Of a stretch of 64,000 bases of DNA, positions 1 through 12,958 are shown one piece after another. The notes under the pieces are model-generated. The model did no database searches. It was not told where the DNA came from and saw only the letters and a list, made by a program, of their open reading frames with translations. Both the position numbers and the translations under genes were made by a program. Each line of letters opens with the position of its first letter. Position 1 is the stretch's first letter. The stretch spans positions 62,001-126,000 of the forward strand of contig NBIV01000042.1 of assembly GCA_003194525.1 (NCBI GenBank), read 5' to 3'. The DNA comes from Gracilariopsis chorda. Lineage: Eukaryota > Rhodophyta > Florideophyceae > Gracilariales > Gracilariaceae.

Positions 1-134
1 TCAACATAGTTTGTACTCAGTACTCTGACTTTCACGTATCAGCGATTAATCTTGCGATGGGTTCTGGATTAAACCAAACTTTTTACCTTCGTATTTCTAT
101 ATTCATGCTTTTTATGTATGCTTAACTTCATAGT

Positions 135-149
135 CATCATCATCATCAT
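135..149. repeat. (CAT)5 microsatellite
   Basis: Five uninterrupted CAT units in AT-rich DNA. No function is suggested. The rest of 1-379 shows no gene. It may hold the outer end of decayed element D, but I could not define an LTR there. Confidence 0.8.
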
Positions 150-382
150 GACTTCTGTTCTTTAAACTGTTAATCTCTTACAACCGTTAATTCGGCAGTC
201 TTCTATTTGCTACCGTTAATTAACTTCTTTTTCCATCTGAGAAGATCCTCTTGTTGTTCTTCTCTTCTTCGAGCTTCTCTGTTATGCGGTCACATCATAC
301 ACTTCGGAAACTGGGCATGGTTCTACCCTAGTTGGGCTTTATCCACCGTTCTTGGTATGCATGTCTGAGTCGTTCGGTGATA

Positions 383-610
383 TTAGCGGAATTTAGACCA
401 TGGCAGGCGTCTGATGGATTCCATCGTGTACTCTCCAGAAGGGTATCCATACAAACTAATTTGATAACAAACCACCCCTTTTGGGTCATATTCGTGACGC
501 AAGATGCGTTTGATGACGAATTCTGGGGAATACGTTTCCGATTTCACGTCTCCCATGACAGATTCGCCTAATGCCGAACCCTTCAGGGGTACAACGAGAC
601 TCCTATCCAA
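383..610 (-). pseudogene. Element D chromodomain remnant
   Basis: Similar to the C-terminal chromodomain of element A: a hydrophobic FVIKRIL-type start, a tyrosine/tryptophan-rich middle (LYGYPSGEYTMES) and a closing LPWS. Chromodomains at the end of gypsy integrases tether the integration complex to modified histones. Part of a fossil element. Confidence 0.65.
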
Positions 611-1307
611 TTCTGAGCGATTTTATTCGACTTCTTGATCATTAGGGACCTGTAATTAACTTTCAGTGGGTCCATCGAATCGGCCGAATGGTAACTTCCG
701 TTATATGCGTCGTAGCGTGAACTCGAATGTATGAACAGATCTAACTCCCGTTTCTAAGTAGTTCTTTTCCACCTGAGCTCCAAAGAGTAATTACCAAGCG
801 AGCTGTGGCGTTCGAGACTTGGTTAGTTCCTCATATGGTAAGGAGTACCATTTGACGAATATACTCCCGTGCCACACTCCCTGCATGGAGTTGGATCAAA
901 CGGCTAATGTGAGAGCAAAATCTGTCCTGATTGGATGACCATCCCTGCCGGACGTCCACACAGTGCCGGGGCCACTTCAGGTAAACCGTTGCCCATGAAA
1001 GTCACAGATGTTCGTCTATCTACACGGATACGGTGTACGTTGCCTCTGCACCGTAGTGCTCTGCGAGGCTGTAAGCGTGTTACATCCACATGCATACACC
1101 GGCTCTACATTGTGTGACACACGTATGTGTGAGTCTTTTACACGCCGTGGAGCACGTCTCAGCGTTTTCCCCCTTCAAGAGTTCCAGAAAGACCTCTTTC
1201 TTCTTACCGAGAAGGAATTACCATCACCAAAGTGTGGTGTAACCCAGATCGAGGTCATCGTCCTCGTCGAGGTAATCAAAGTCAGGTTCAGCCGACACCG
1301 GGCGCAG

Positions 1308-1904
1308 TTATTCACTAATCCAAGAAGCAACGACTTGAATTCTATCGCTACTGCGTATTCCTGATTTCAGCAGGTGATCAACAGGGACAGGCGCTGCTAC
1401 AGCGGTGTCTTTCTTTCCAAGGCTTTCCGTACTGTGGTTTCCACTTTCCTTGTGGGGTTCCAATTCCACTTCTCGCACTATGAGATTAGCCGCTTGGTGC
1501 TCAGGGATAAATTTCCCTGGCGACGCCTGTAAATTGGAAGTGATTGCACCTCCCTCTCCCTCCTTAGGCGGAGCCATGGGAGTGAGTAGGGTGGGTTGAA
1601 AAATGACTCGAGAGGTGTGAGTGGGGGTATCCAGGGACTTGTCCTGAAAACGAAGGTCGGTTTCTTTCGGTAAATGCGATACAAAACAATCTGGATGCGA
1701 CAATATCGCTGGGCACAATGGAGAATGAAACACAGATGGATCTTCTGAGTAAAGATTACCGTCGGAGATATGCCTGGTATCAGGGATTTGGTGAGGGTGA
1801 GGAGATACAGGAACGCGGCCACGTGAAATCCGTTCATGTTGGTCGTTATTGTCAAGGAAAAATATTTCATTGGCAGTAGAAACCACGTGATAGGGTCTGT
1901 TCAC
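1308..1904 (-). pseudogene. Element D post-integrase linker remnant
   Basis: Starts with a segment containing HERISRGRV that matches HERISRYRV just after the integrase in element A. A proline- and serine-rich stretch without a fold follows, as in the long linker of A. It is a low-complexity fossil of the pol C-terminal region. Confidence 0.6.
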
Positions 1905-2461
1905 GATTGGAAAGAGATTATGACGATTTTTCTTTTCAGGATTGTAAACATCTTTACGACATTCGTTTTTCTTAGTCTGTGGTAGCCGTTGACGGAGCGC
2001 ATCGTCGAAATTACACTTTTACGCAAGTTGCGCTTTGTCCATAACTTTCCGAGCAGACGGTACTATATTCTTTAACCATTCTCTCCAGGTGTTCTTGTAT
2101 AACCATGGTGACGGCTACACAGACAAATTTGGTTGAGCCTCAATTGTCACCATTGGTAGAATATGCCACTGCACCAACTCAAAAGGTGAAAGCGAGGTAA
2201 CCCGATGTACACGGGTATTTTGTGCATACGTAACCGTATCGGTATACAGTTCCCTATCATTGGGATGATCAACACCATAGGATATTTATTGATTCCGCAT
2301 CGTACAATTAAATCATTCTGCTTGTGCATTGCCCTGCGGGTGGCATTTTTTGACGAACATATTTCAAACATCGAGAATAAGACAGACTTTCTGAAAGACC
2401 TTTGAAGTGAACAGGGAACCATTGCCTGATTATACATCGACAGGTGGCCATAAACGAATAC

Positions 2462-3065
2462 TCAATGGGTGGCAAAGGTTTGTGCTACCGCTGCAGCGGT
2501 AATTCGTTTCAGCAGCTCCGTCCGTACGAGTTTAGAGAACAAGTCGGTTATTGCCAGCAGATAGCGATTCTTTCGGGTTGTCAGAATCAAATCTCCGAGG
2601 ATATTCGTGGCCAAGAATTCCAGCGAAGCGCGAGTTGGGAACAGCATTACCGTCTTAGAATATTTCCGTGGCTTGTCTTTGTTCTTAGAACATATTGTAC
2701 AATAGTGGAGAACTGCATAACAGTGAAACGCCATGGTCTGCGGGCCTTTAGAAACCTGCGCAGGGATTCAGATACAACTTCATAACCCCTGGGTGTGCTC
2801 CAAGATTCACATATTGAGAGAGGTGGAGAACATATCTCAGCAAGGAGTGCGGTACCACAATCTGTGGGGAAGAACTCAGTAATCTGACAAGGTATCTCTG
2901 ATCGTTCGTCGAAAAAGGTAAGTCATATCCTCCATTGAGGCGAGCGCAAATCTTCGTACACAGCGGGTCGCATTGGTGTTCGCGTATCAACCTTTTCCAA
3001 AGTAATAGGCGTAAGGAAGCCCTGGTTCGGGTGCTCAAAAGTCTCAGAATCGAGTATATCGTCAC
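2462..3065 (-). pseudogene. Element D integrase remnant
   Basis: Contains the counterpart of the zinc-binding region (VPHSLLRYVLHLSQY, cf. VPHSLQSRVLHLSHY in A) and the start of the catalytic core (ITDLFSKLVRT, cf. ITDRFSKLVRT in A). In an intact element this enzyme joins the cDNA ends to host DNA. Here it is a fossil. Confidence 0.75.
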
Positions 3066-3696
3066 AAATGTCGTCTGACCAATACTTTTGTATTCCGTTC
3101 CTCTTTCTCAACCAAAAAACAAGGTATATCAAAATCATCTACTGGTTCTACTTCTACAGCGGTTCCTAAGCAGAATGCTGCCCCGGCTTGCTGGCTAAAG
3201 ATTCTCTTCTTACAAAGCACTTCGAAATCGAATTCAGATAGTCGGAGGCGCCAGTGTATGGGGCTTCCCAATGGATCCGAAATCTCCATGAGCCAGCTGA
3301 GACAGATTGATCTGAAAATGGAATCCCATAAGATATTCTCGATGAGTTGCATTTCTCAAGGAACGGCGAGACATTCGTTTTCTGACACCAAGTACCGACG
3401 TTCGTGCAGTTCAATGTCCGAGACGAATATTCGATTGGGAATCATTCGCCGTCTTCGGTCACTTGAAATAGTGCAAAACCAAGCTTATTGTCACTGACAT
3501 CAGTATCCACTTCATAGAGCAAACCAAGAATTTGCAGCGCCAATATTGGAGGAGATGTCACGGCGTTGATGAAAATCGTGAAGGCAGACGCTTCCGTGTT
3601 GCCAAAAGGTTCCAGTTGATCGTAATGTCCATTCTTCAGGAGAACATCCAGAGGTGTCGTAAACTCTGTAAAGATCAGGACAAAAGGAAGATACAT
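3062..3696 (-). pseudogene. Element D RNase H remnant
   Basis: Matches the RT-RNase H connection and RNase H of element A: a VDTDVSD-type segment for the first catalytic aspartate, then LSWLMEISDPLG and WRLRLSEFDFEV. Broken fossil sequence. Confidence 0.7.
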
Positions 3697-3699
3697 GTC

Positions 3700-4540
3700 A
3701 CAAACTCCGAGAAATAATCGGAGTTCCTTTTGTGTATTCGGATCGTTTTCGTTCTCAGTGACTTAACTCTTACTGCATCTATCGAGAGCTTTCCGTGGTG
3801 TAATATGTGTCCAAGATACGTCACTGAACTGTAACAGAACTTGCTCTTTTTTTTGGCGTAATCCTTGCATCTCGGACCACGCGCATGAAGTTCGTCAGAT
3901 GGGTTATGCCATCATCCAAGTTGTTGGAGAACACGATTATATCGTCAACATACACCAAGCATGTTGTCTATTTGAACCTGACCAATAGAATATCTCTGCC
4001 CTGTTGAAACGTAGCAGGTGCATTGCCTAACACAAAGAGCATTCTTTTATAACGATATAGTCCTTGATGACACACAAACGCAGTTTTATCGCGGTCCTAC
4101 TCTCAGATAGAAACTTAGCAATAACCACAATTGGCGTCAAGAGCGGTTATTAACGCAGCACTATCAAGTGAGTCGATGTACTCGTCCATCCGAGAAATCT
4201 GGTAACTTTATTTGAAGGTAAGGTTCTTAAGATGTCAGTAACCGATACAAGATCTCCACGATCCATTCAATGTCAAGAAAACGACCGGCGAGGCCCAGGG
4301 TGACTGTACGGGTTCGATGAAGTCAGTGCATAACATCTCCTCAACTTGTGAGGCTTCCTCTGCATGTGGTTTCGTTCCAACCCGTATCGGGATGATGTGA
4401 AATTGGCCGATTGTTTAGTTCCAAATCAAAACGGTGCTCTGTTATTTTTATTGTTGCAAGGAAACCGTCCCACATGAGCGAAAAATATACAAGCATATCC
4501 CGTAGTTTGTCACAGTGAGAGTCAGGGACATGGTCCAAAT
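3700..4540 (-). pseudogene. Element D reverse transcriptase remnant
   Basis: The minus strand near 3890-3960 reads the RT catalytic motif VYVDDIIVFSNNLDD, nearly the same as in element A. Further upstream, 4341-4538 matches the segment preceding RT in A (SHCDKLRDML, MWDGFLATI, TEHRFDL). The rest is diverged and broken. Confidence 0.7.
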
Positions 4541-4866
4541 CGAGATTATCGAGTTTCTATATAGGATTTGCTTGTTCCGAAACAGGGGATCCCGCACAAG
4601 TTTCCGTAGTTCGTTCATTTTCAGTGTCGCGATACAACTTATGTTCAGTCTTTACGTGCTTGTCCTCCCACTTTTTATAGTTTTCCAATCCAAGAACGGC
4701 AGCCACTGGAATTATCGTTGGAAAGAATACCCGCGGGTGTGGGAGAGTGGAACCAAGGACTTGGTTATTAACGAAACACTGAGTGGGTTTGCCAATATTG
4801 GCAACCAGGACCTTAAAACATATCAAGGTTGATAAAAAGGACTCCGTTCGCAACTGCGAGATGAAG

Positions 4867-5289
4867 CTAATCGTATAAAGACGAAAGTGATCGAAACACA
4901 TGGTACCCAATCTGTTTAGAAATAACTGTGATCCAGACTTTGGACTGCAGTGGTACGGCTACTGAATGAGCAATACGAAGCTTCGTAGAAACGGGATCCT
5001 TGCTCTGCATTTCCTGGGCAGCTGGTATCGTTACACGCTTTTTCGTAGCATGCTTGAGGGGTTTCGAGACAATAAGTGCTGCAGAACCATTTAACACTTC
5101 CACGTTTTTCACAGGGTGCCAAATTTCGTCCACAAGGCGATCACAGAAGTCACAACCAAGAATAACTGGTGCTACGAGTTTATCGCAAATACCAAAGTCC
5201 CGTAGAACCGTACGGGTATCCAACCTCACGAGTAGAGGAATGTATGACAAGTTCTTTAGGGGATTTTTGTTCGCGTCAGCGATATCCAC
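4867..5289 (-). pseudogene. Element D protease remnant
   Basis: Resembles the retropepsin region of element A: DIADANKNPLKN, a beta-rich stretch and PVILGCDFCDRLVD (A has PVILGCDYCDRFVD). The active-site DTG part lies outside the clearly readable portion. Fossil. Confidence 0.65.
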
Positions 5290-5330
5290 GCCTGGTTCAC
5301 AGCGAATGTGGGCCCAAAGAAGCGCTGGTT

Positions 5331-5415
5331 CTAGTTCAGAGTTGAAAAGGTACTAGTTCAGAGTTGAAAAGGTACTAGTTGAGAGTTCAAAATGTACTAG
5401 TTCAGAGTTGAAAAG
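5331..5415. repeat. 22-bp tandem repeat, about 3.9 copies
   Basis: Unit CTAGTTCAGAGTTGAAAAGG plus TA. The first two copies are identical, the third differs at a few sites and the fourth is cut short. It lies between the protease and gag remnants of element D and is absent from A and B, so it arose after insertion. Confidence 0.85.
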
Positions 5416-6564
5416 CTTAGTATCAGCTCATGTGTCTAAAACAGATAGCTGGCGAAACATGTATTGGTTGGACAGGCCACGATTGGCATAAACGTCCCAG
5501 TTTCTTTTGGCCATGATCAGAGCTATATCTGGAATACGGAAGTTACGACATCATCTCCACGGAGGCCTTAGAACCGAGATGGTTTCCACGGTCACTTTGA
5601 TTCCAGCCATTTTCCTGGTGAGCACCCTGCATGCTGGGGAGCGAAGTTCTACCGCTTCGGTTGTCCACATCGGCTCGGAAGACACCCCTCTTGCGTAGGA
5701 GGCCCCCAAGTCTGGTTGTTAGAGGAACGATTTAGCGAACTCTGTGTCGAAATTCCATGGTGGGAACCAGAGTTAATTCCAGTCGTGGGTATGATGGCGT
5801 CCACTGGTTGATCAGAGGTTGGTATGACCACAGGAATATCCAGTCTTGCCAGTATGACGTTAGCAAGTAATGCTCTCAACTCTTCGTAGGAAGTACTCGG
5901 CACTCCAGTCCGATACTTTGGATTCATGGTTTCATAGTTCACGATAAACTTGGACCTTGGGCACCTTCTGGAATATCAAATGAAATTTTGGGGCGATATG
6001 ACCATGATGGTAACATTTCTGCAGATAACCGGTGCCGCTTTATCGCATTGACAGTGGCTATCCGCTTGAAACTGCAATTGCGGTACTGTCAATCTATGGC
6101 GGGTATGACGAGATCTGTTTGACGCGTGAGTGAGAGGAGTGGCCTGCATCTGCGCTGCACCGGCGTAGGAAAAACATTTACCTTCAAAGCTGGCGCCGAT
6201 GTTGACGGCAAGTTCGTATTCTCAAACGAATCAGGGCGACTGCCAGCGTACTAGAAATTGTCTATATCTGCATTCACGGTCTCGCCCGCAAGCAGAGACA
6301 TCGATTGTGACGGCTCTTAAAATAAAATAGCTCTCACCGACTGGCATTTCAGCTCGCTACGTGCACAATGAGATTTTCCCTAAGCGTTGGCATACTGGAC
6401 CAATTCAAGTTATGAATTCTTCTGTTTGTCTTCACGGTGCTATGAGACGAGTGCTTTTATAGCGGGATCCAATCCATCAATAAACATTCCATACTACTCA
6501 CATGCCAATTACACGTTACGAAAATGTTGTACTGCTTTTTTCTAGTTGAGCAGACCGTTTCCGT

Positions 6565-7340
6565 TTAACGAGACGTCTGTTTCGTATCGCGTAATGCGAC
6601 TATCGCCCTGTGGATGGCATTTCTAGTAGAGTATGAACTGAGAGGGTAATTAACCGCTTCCGGCCACCAGGTTCCTCCTCTTTCCGGGACTCCGGAGGTT
6701 TGTCGAACTGCATTGCACTGATTCTCACCCATACTGGTTAGGAAATACGGTAGCCAGAGATACGCTTGGGCTTCACTCATGCACAGTACGTCACTCTCCT
6801 GAACGAACCTGGCTAGGAGGTCGAGCACCAGAATTGCACCTTCTCTGCACATACGAATCGATAGAAGAGTAATACATATGCGGTTTATGTGATCTTTAAC
6901 CTTGCTGGTACTTCGTGCCAACCGAGTAGATGAGGAATCATCCGATCGATAATAACTATACCATGACTATTACCGGTATAGCAGATTCGTAGGTCTTAAC
7001 TCCTTGAGTCCCAGGTGACGTCTAACTTTCTCGCGGGAGCGAGAACACCCTGAGTAGTTCAAGTCACCATAGTGTTTGTTGCACGGTACTTCCTCCGTTC
7101 ATTATTGGAATCTGATTAATCCGACGAGGATTCCACGGAGCAGTGATCTAAATGAGAATCTGACGAACCCAAATCAAGGTACTGAACATTTTCTTTGGGC
7201 CTACCAGCCTGTCGTTTTTTTCGAGTGGCGAATCGATAGAGGCGGTGTCGTTTCCCGCTTCCGCGGGCGCTTCTGAGTTGCTTTCGGCGTATCCAGACGA
7301 GCGTATAATATTTCCAATGCCAACTGAACGTCTTTGACAA
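6565..7340 (-). pseudogene. Element D gag remnant
   Basis: The capsid-like region resembles gag of A and B: VLDLLARFVQESDVL, EAQAYLWLPYFL, WWPEAVNYPLSSY and AIVALRDTKQ align one to one. The N-terminal basic part lies around 7.1-7.3 kb. Gag would form the particle shell. Here it is a fossil with many breaks. Confidence 0.75.
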
Positions 7341-8030
7341 ATTCTTTTAGTCCTTCACAAAGATACTTGGCGTACCCAGAGATGCCAAAAGGGAGTTCCT
7401 GTTACGCCTTAAGAGTCGGACCTCTCCCGAGATATCTCGAACTTGAGCACTAACACCTTTTTGACGAGGGTCCTTTTCCTCTTCCAGTAGAGACACATCG
7501 GCCACTTTACAGATTTGTATCATCGACTCCAGTCAAGCAAACTCAGGTAAGCCCATACGAGGGTAGACCGCAGACTGCATTTCCACCACAGGGGGTGGTA
7601 GCGCCTAAGTTATGGGCTGTGGAGCAGGTGCAACTGAGAGCGTTCTTCGGGTATTTCGACCAAGGTCATTTTTGTCCAAACGTAACAAAACAGATGTCCA
7701 CGTGCATTATGCACCCTGCGTGGGTATAGAAACAGCATCGGTAGAACCACTCCAAGAATTGGGGGCCAGTGGGGCCATAGTGGAAGCCAGTCAAACGAGT
7801 TTTTGGTTCTTTAATGCACCCAAATCAGACGCTTCCAAGAAATGGGACAGCACAGCGATCTTGACACATTCTTTCAAAGACCTGGAACAGAACAGAATTG
7901 CACACTGTGATCAAAAGAATTGTAGGCAAAGCGATTGTAGGTCAGAAGAGACGTTTTGGAGCAATATCACTAGGCTGAAGATCCTCTCAAGGTGTTTGCA
8001 GCCTTGCCCTCTTACGAAGTTGTCACAGTG

Positions 8031-11000
8031 ACAATGCTCTCTGTACCACACGGTGTTGAGGTGTAAAACCGATGTGGCTTCTCGCTATACTGATAACGTT
8101 GTTACCGAGAGTTGTGTACCAGCTGGTCAAATTAGTGCACAGATCCGTGTAAGCGGTGTTCCGGTCCAGAGAGAATTCAAATGGAAAGGAGGAAAAATAG
8201 TGAAACGAACCACTTAAACGGGTACAACCCGGTGAGTCGTGCGGAAAGCCGAAAGAGACCCGGCGGTGCAGGTGTTGCATATTCAGGCCAGCAGGGTAAA
8301 AATAAGTAATTTGTTGAACGAATAATGTTTCCCCTAATAAACGGTAAACAATACGGCGAAAAAAACTGAACCCTGGGTGAACCCATGGCGTAAGACAGAT
8401 CAGCGGTTCTGGGTGATGCTGTGTGGGTGAGGATACCGAGATCAGACGCAGTTAAACCCCACGAGGACTTGGTCACCTCGCGTAGGCAATGAACCCAGAG
8501 CCAGTCACAGCTTGACTTTATTTCACAGTGAAATGGCAAAGCCGTCCTCCCTTAAGTACTATGGGGCCATAAAAAACTAAGAATACTACTACTAAAGTGT
8601 GCCACACGTGTTGTCTACACGGTTGTTACACCGAGTGGCATGGCAGACCAGGGTGCAACACGACACGTGCGAATCATGCCCATGAATAATCTCCATACCC
8701 TTAGCATGCGTCCACGTATTCCAGATATCACAGAAATCACCCATGAAGGGTCCGAAAATACAAAAAAATATATATCGAATTTCACCCAAAATTTGCAGGG
8801 GTCCATTCATACCTGAGTTAAACAGATGCCACTTCCGTACTTAATCATTCATGATCCACCTTACCTAGAGGGTATGCGCATACATATTGCTCTACAGTAG
8901 GTTCCATCGTGAAATGTAAGTGTCGTCTTGTCCAGATCTTTGGGTGGAACTGGCAACTGCCAGTAAACTCTTTTCTAACGGAACTTCGAGAAGAAATGGG
9001 CATTGCCCAGGCTTTGCAGACACCCGTCTATTCGAGGAAGAGGATATGTATCCTTAACTGCCAGGGCGTTGAGACGCTAGTAATTTACGCAGAAGCCTAC
9101 GTCACTGCCCAATTTCGGATCGAAGACCACAGGCATTCCCGATTCTGACCTTGTCAGATCAACTATCCTTGCTGAAATCATCTGTTTGAGTTATTTGAGC
9201 TCTTGCGCTTCGATTTTGGGCTCTGCTCTATAGGTTTGGGAGTGCACAGGGTTTTCCGTGCAACCAACTTGTTTCTATGGCATGATCTTTTGGTCTCTTC
9301 AAGCTTACGGCTCCACGTACCCTTATGAGTACTGAGTATTTCCATCAAGATTCATTGCATCACATTTTGGAAATTTTGCCAAGTCAATAAACGCCAATAG
9401 ATGCTTTTCATTCTATATTCGCAGTCTACAGTGACTCTTGAATGTTGAAAAACTGTATTTGGCTGTGCTTCGCCCCATTATGGAAGTTCCTGAGCGTTGT
9501 CACTTACAAGGGAGAGAACGTCTGACGTACGAAACTGAGCCCTATATTCAAGGACTTGTCTATTACTGATGGTACCATCGTGATCAGAAAAGACACCCAC
9601 GGTGACTTGATAATATCGATTTATACTGAATCTTGCAGCGCCGTTGGCTAACGGAGCTCGGTAACCTTCCAATCATTTTATCTTCTGGCCATAGGAAGAA
9701 GGATTCCACGACAGCACCCCTTGCCAGAGTGATCTTCTTTGACCAGGAGCCCACGTGGAACTTGTGGACGATGTAGACGCATCAAGAGCTATCAATAGGT
9801 CACTCTTTCAGCTCTCTAGCTTCACTCCTTGGATATGTGTGACACAAGTAGCCAAGTCCTTTAAATAGATGTTACGTTGAACTATTTTCACCAGTTTATG
9901 TCCCCTAGTTCCTTGCGGATGTTTGCTTCGCAATTCCAGACAAGTGCGTAGATGCGCGTTGGATAACCGTGCACATGTCTGAGTGATTGCATGTACAGGA
10001 GATTATGCGTGCTATCCCACGTATTACGAAATGACCATCCTTAGATTATCACATGCACATTCAAACTCACAACTGATGTCCGAGTGATGCCTAAAGTTTA
10101 AGCAACTTGCTTGCACGCCAATTGACTTGATTGTTTGGAATATTTCAGGTATTAAGCTTGAATGTGAATGTACATGTGACAGTCTGATGACAAACAGTTA
10201 TTACTAGGTAGCATAGCACGTGTGATGTTCTACGTGCGGAATCAATCATACCTGTGCAAGCCCATCCAGTGCAAATCCATATACCTCTCTGGAAATAGAT
10301 ACCCTGTTTTCACCGATCGTGACTTAGCTTGGCCTGAACGATGCGACAACCTGCCTACAAAGCTTCTTAGAATACACCATAGCAAATATGGTTATCTGAC
10401 GTGAGTATTACACTTCAGATTACGTCAAGTCCTTAATCGATTCGGTTGGGTTTCCCAACTGTCAAACTGTACCGCATTGTCAGACCACAGAGAAGTAATG
10501 GTAAGAGATGCCCTTAATTTTGACGCAAGATTCCCGTCCAAAGAATGTCACACGCTATGTAGCAGCTTGGTTTTTCTCTCAAAATGACTGAATGTAGTGG
10601 AAAGGAGACGCCATTTGTCAGTGCGGAAGTGAAAGGCCAGATTTTATGGTTGTGAGTCCAAATCCATAGTACAGAGCGTGCAGTAGGTGCGAGTAGTTAT
10701 GGCGTACAAGATTCAGGTGATTAGAACAGACTCTATGTGCAGGGCAGAGGTTCTAAAACCACACGGTGGCTTTAGTACGGCGTTTTCCGTCCAATAGTGA
10801 ACGCATTGGAGTCCCCGAGAGCAAGGCGGGAAGAAATGGTTGGGTCGTAACGGGTATGGAACCTTTCTCGGCAGAGTAGAGCACCGAGCGTGGGAGCGGT
10901 TCTTGCCCCTGGTATGCTGATAGGAGCACACGAAAAGAGTACAGGGAGCCAGAAATAAAAGCAGAAGGTTGAAGGAGGGATAAGAGCAGGCAAGCAAAAG

Positions 11001-11094
11001 ATATCATATAGCAGTGAATTGCAGGTCTATAGAAGAGAGGAAGCGATTCAAGCACTACTGATGCCAGTTAGTGAAGTCAAGAAGGGGAGGGAGA
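8031..11094. other. No recognisable gene (8.0-11.1 kb)
   Basis: Reading frames are short and overlap on both strands. None shows a domain, a repeat family or a composition that sets it apart. The left part may include the worn 5' LTR of element D (minus strand). The right edge is the insertion site of element E. Confidence 0.6.
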
Positions 11095-11099
11095 CCTAA

Positions 11100-11428
11100 T
11101 GTGGTGGTTTAGTACCAGAGCGGCGAAGGCAAGAGAGGTGTTCAATCAGACACCTGCTGGTCTTTTTCGAGTTTACTGGCTGCACCATACCTCAGCCTTT
11201 AAGTACTGCTGACGATGGTGCAGGGCATCAAACGCAGCGTGGCCTCTACTTCCCTAACGGGCGCATCATCCTTACAGAAACTAAGAACCACGCACTGCCA
11301 GCCATTGTCAGTAAATAGTATCGTCTAGAACACGTACTTCGATCCATTATCAGTCAAGCATATAATCTCTGACTCCAGCCACGTCCGCCATGACCGGCAA
11401 TGAGGTGTCCATGGCGTTCAACACGACA
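11100..11428 (-). repeat. Element E 3' LTR (left)
   Basis: 329 bp, colinear with the copy at 15941-16269, starting TGTGG and ending CGACA. It is the 3' LTR because the coding parts lie on the minus strand. Confidence 0.9.
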
Positions 11429-11443
11429 TCACCCCTTTTCAGG

Positions 11444-11794
11444 TCAGTCCTGCTGTTTGCGTTTTGACGCCCGAGTGGGACGGACCGACTTCCCATACTT
11501 ACGGATGATGGCAATATCGTTAGAATTCTCCACGGGCTTCCATCCCAGTTCAATATGCCTATCCTTCCAAACGACAAAGAAACTCATTTTCCGGTTCTTC
11601 TCTGCGCGGTGGTTGGTAACCTTCTTCACGACTTGAATGCTTTGTTCGACTGCGGTTTCGTCTCCACTGTGCATGACCAGCTTCAACTGATCGGGAGGCA
11701 CAGTTCTTTTCAGCTTTCCAAGTTCGTCTCGTAGAACGTAAGCGCCTCCTCTATTCTTGCGCACTACAGTAAAACGGACCCTCATACCGCGCAT
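11444..11794 (-). pseudogene. Element E chromodomain-like C-terminus of pol
   Basis: Near its start this piece has a small beta-barrel-like VRFTVV / GAYVLRDELG segment, typical just after a gypsy integrase. It ends with FVVWKDRHIELGWKPVEN, the aromatic pattern of a chromodomain. Fossil. Confidence 0.6.
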
Positions 11795-12883
11795 CCCACT
11801 TTGACTCCTGAGTGAGATCGCGCATCATCACGCGAGAAACTGGAAGAAACATGTCCGAGCTGATCATACGACGTTCAACGGCAAAGTATCGCGCATCGTC
11901 TTCCTTGACCTGCTTCAATCTTTCTGTTACTGCCGGAAATACATTTTCAGTCACGTTTTGCTGATGATTCTTCCATAAGTCCAAGGCCGGTGGGGACGCT
12001 GTGGCCGTTTTCCCGAACCTCCTGAATCCATTCATGGCTCTTCTAAAAATTAACGAAAATGGCGTCGAACTTGTCAGTGCGGCAATTTTGCAGTTGTACG
12101 CCAGCTGAATGTACGGGACGAACTCCTCCCATCGGTGGGTAGCTCCATGTAGCTCCTTAAGGAGAATAGTCTACATCATCCCATTGACTCTTTCAACCGC
12201 CCCATTAACTCTGGGACTATATGGTGAGATGGTGCGATGATCTATCGCATTAAGCTTTAACAGTTCCTGCAGCAGCTCGTTTACGAACTCCGAGCCATTA
12301 TCCGACTGAATGATCTTGGGTACACCACAGATGGACATTACTTCCCAAAGTGGTCACGCCATCTGTTCCATCTCCTTGCTCTTGAGAAAACGCAGGATTG
12401 CAAACTTCGTCATAAGACATACAATTGTGAGTAAGGTGTTGTGATCATTGTCCAAGAAAGGTATTGGTGTTATCCGATCAACTGCCAGGTGATCCCAGGG
12501 CAGCTCTGCGTGGATAGACCTTGGTGGAACCCGTGCTTCTGAATATTACAGCGTAGACAAGGTATGCAAGAACCAGTTTCCTTCCAAATGTCTTTTCTGA
12601 TTCCGTTCCACCAGTATCCGTCATGCCAAAGCTTCCTAAAGACTTCTATTTCACCAAAGTGTCCGAATCCATGGGCATGCTCAACCAATGAGCGTCTATT
12701 CCCCTCAGCCTTCGGCGCAGTCTTATTTTGTACAAGCTGCGATATAGTAAGGCTTCCAAGCGCAGCCATCGGCATCTTCCGGCTCAAATTGTCTGCCAAA
12801 TGATTGTGAGGTCCTGGTAGGTGCACGATGTGGAAGTCGAATTCAATTATATGGTCAAACCATCGTGCAATCATCGACTTCAC
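11751..12883 (-). pseudogene. Element E integrase remnant
   Basis: The upstream part ends RNase H (FDFHIVHLPGPHNHLADNLS) and continues into an HHCC zinc-binding region, with H residues in HAHGFGHFGE and cysteines in CIPCLRC. The catalytic core follows leftwards with several breaks, and a DARYEGPF-type segment marks its end. Fossil. Confidence 0.7.
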
Positions 12884-12958
12884 TGTGCGCTGTGTGTGAA
12901 GAAATTTAAGTGCGCGGTGGTCGGTGTACAGGGTGAATCTCTTTCCGAGGAGGTAGCA

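Larger units (their letters stand above)
380..8030 (-). mobile_element. Element D: decayed Ty3/gypsy retrotransposon
   Basis: The minus strand carries, in the usual Ty3/gypsy order, remnants of gag, protease, reverse transcriptase, RNase H, integrase, a post-integrase linker and a chromodomain. Each resembles the matching part of elements A and B, so D is an older member of the same clade. It is heavily broken, with dozens of breaks. No LTR pair, primer site or target duplication could be recognised; the LTRs would lie near 1-380 and 8.0-8.8 kb. Its decay compared with A and B points to a much earlier insertion. Confidence 0.8.

Noticed and set aside
5331-5415. Short regular repeats as a CRISPR array
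   Set aside because: The units are directly tandem with no spacers, in a eukaryotic transposon fossil. The same applies to 54032-54110.
8031-8810. 5' LTR of element D
   Set aside because: No matching copy was found near 1-380 and no primer-binding site could be placed with confidence.
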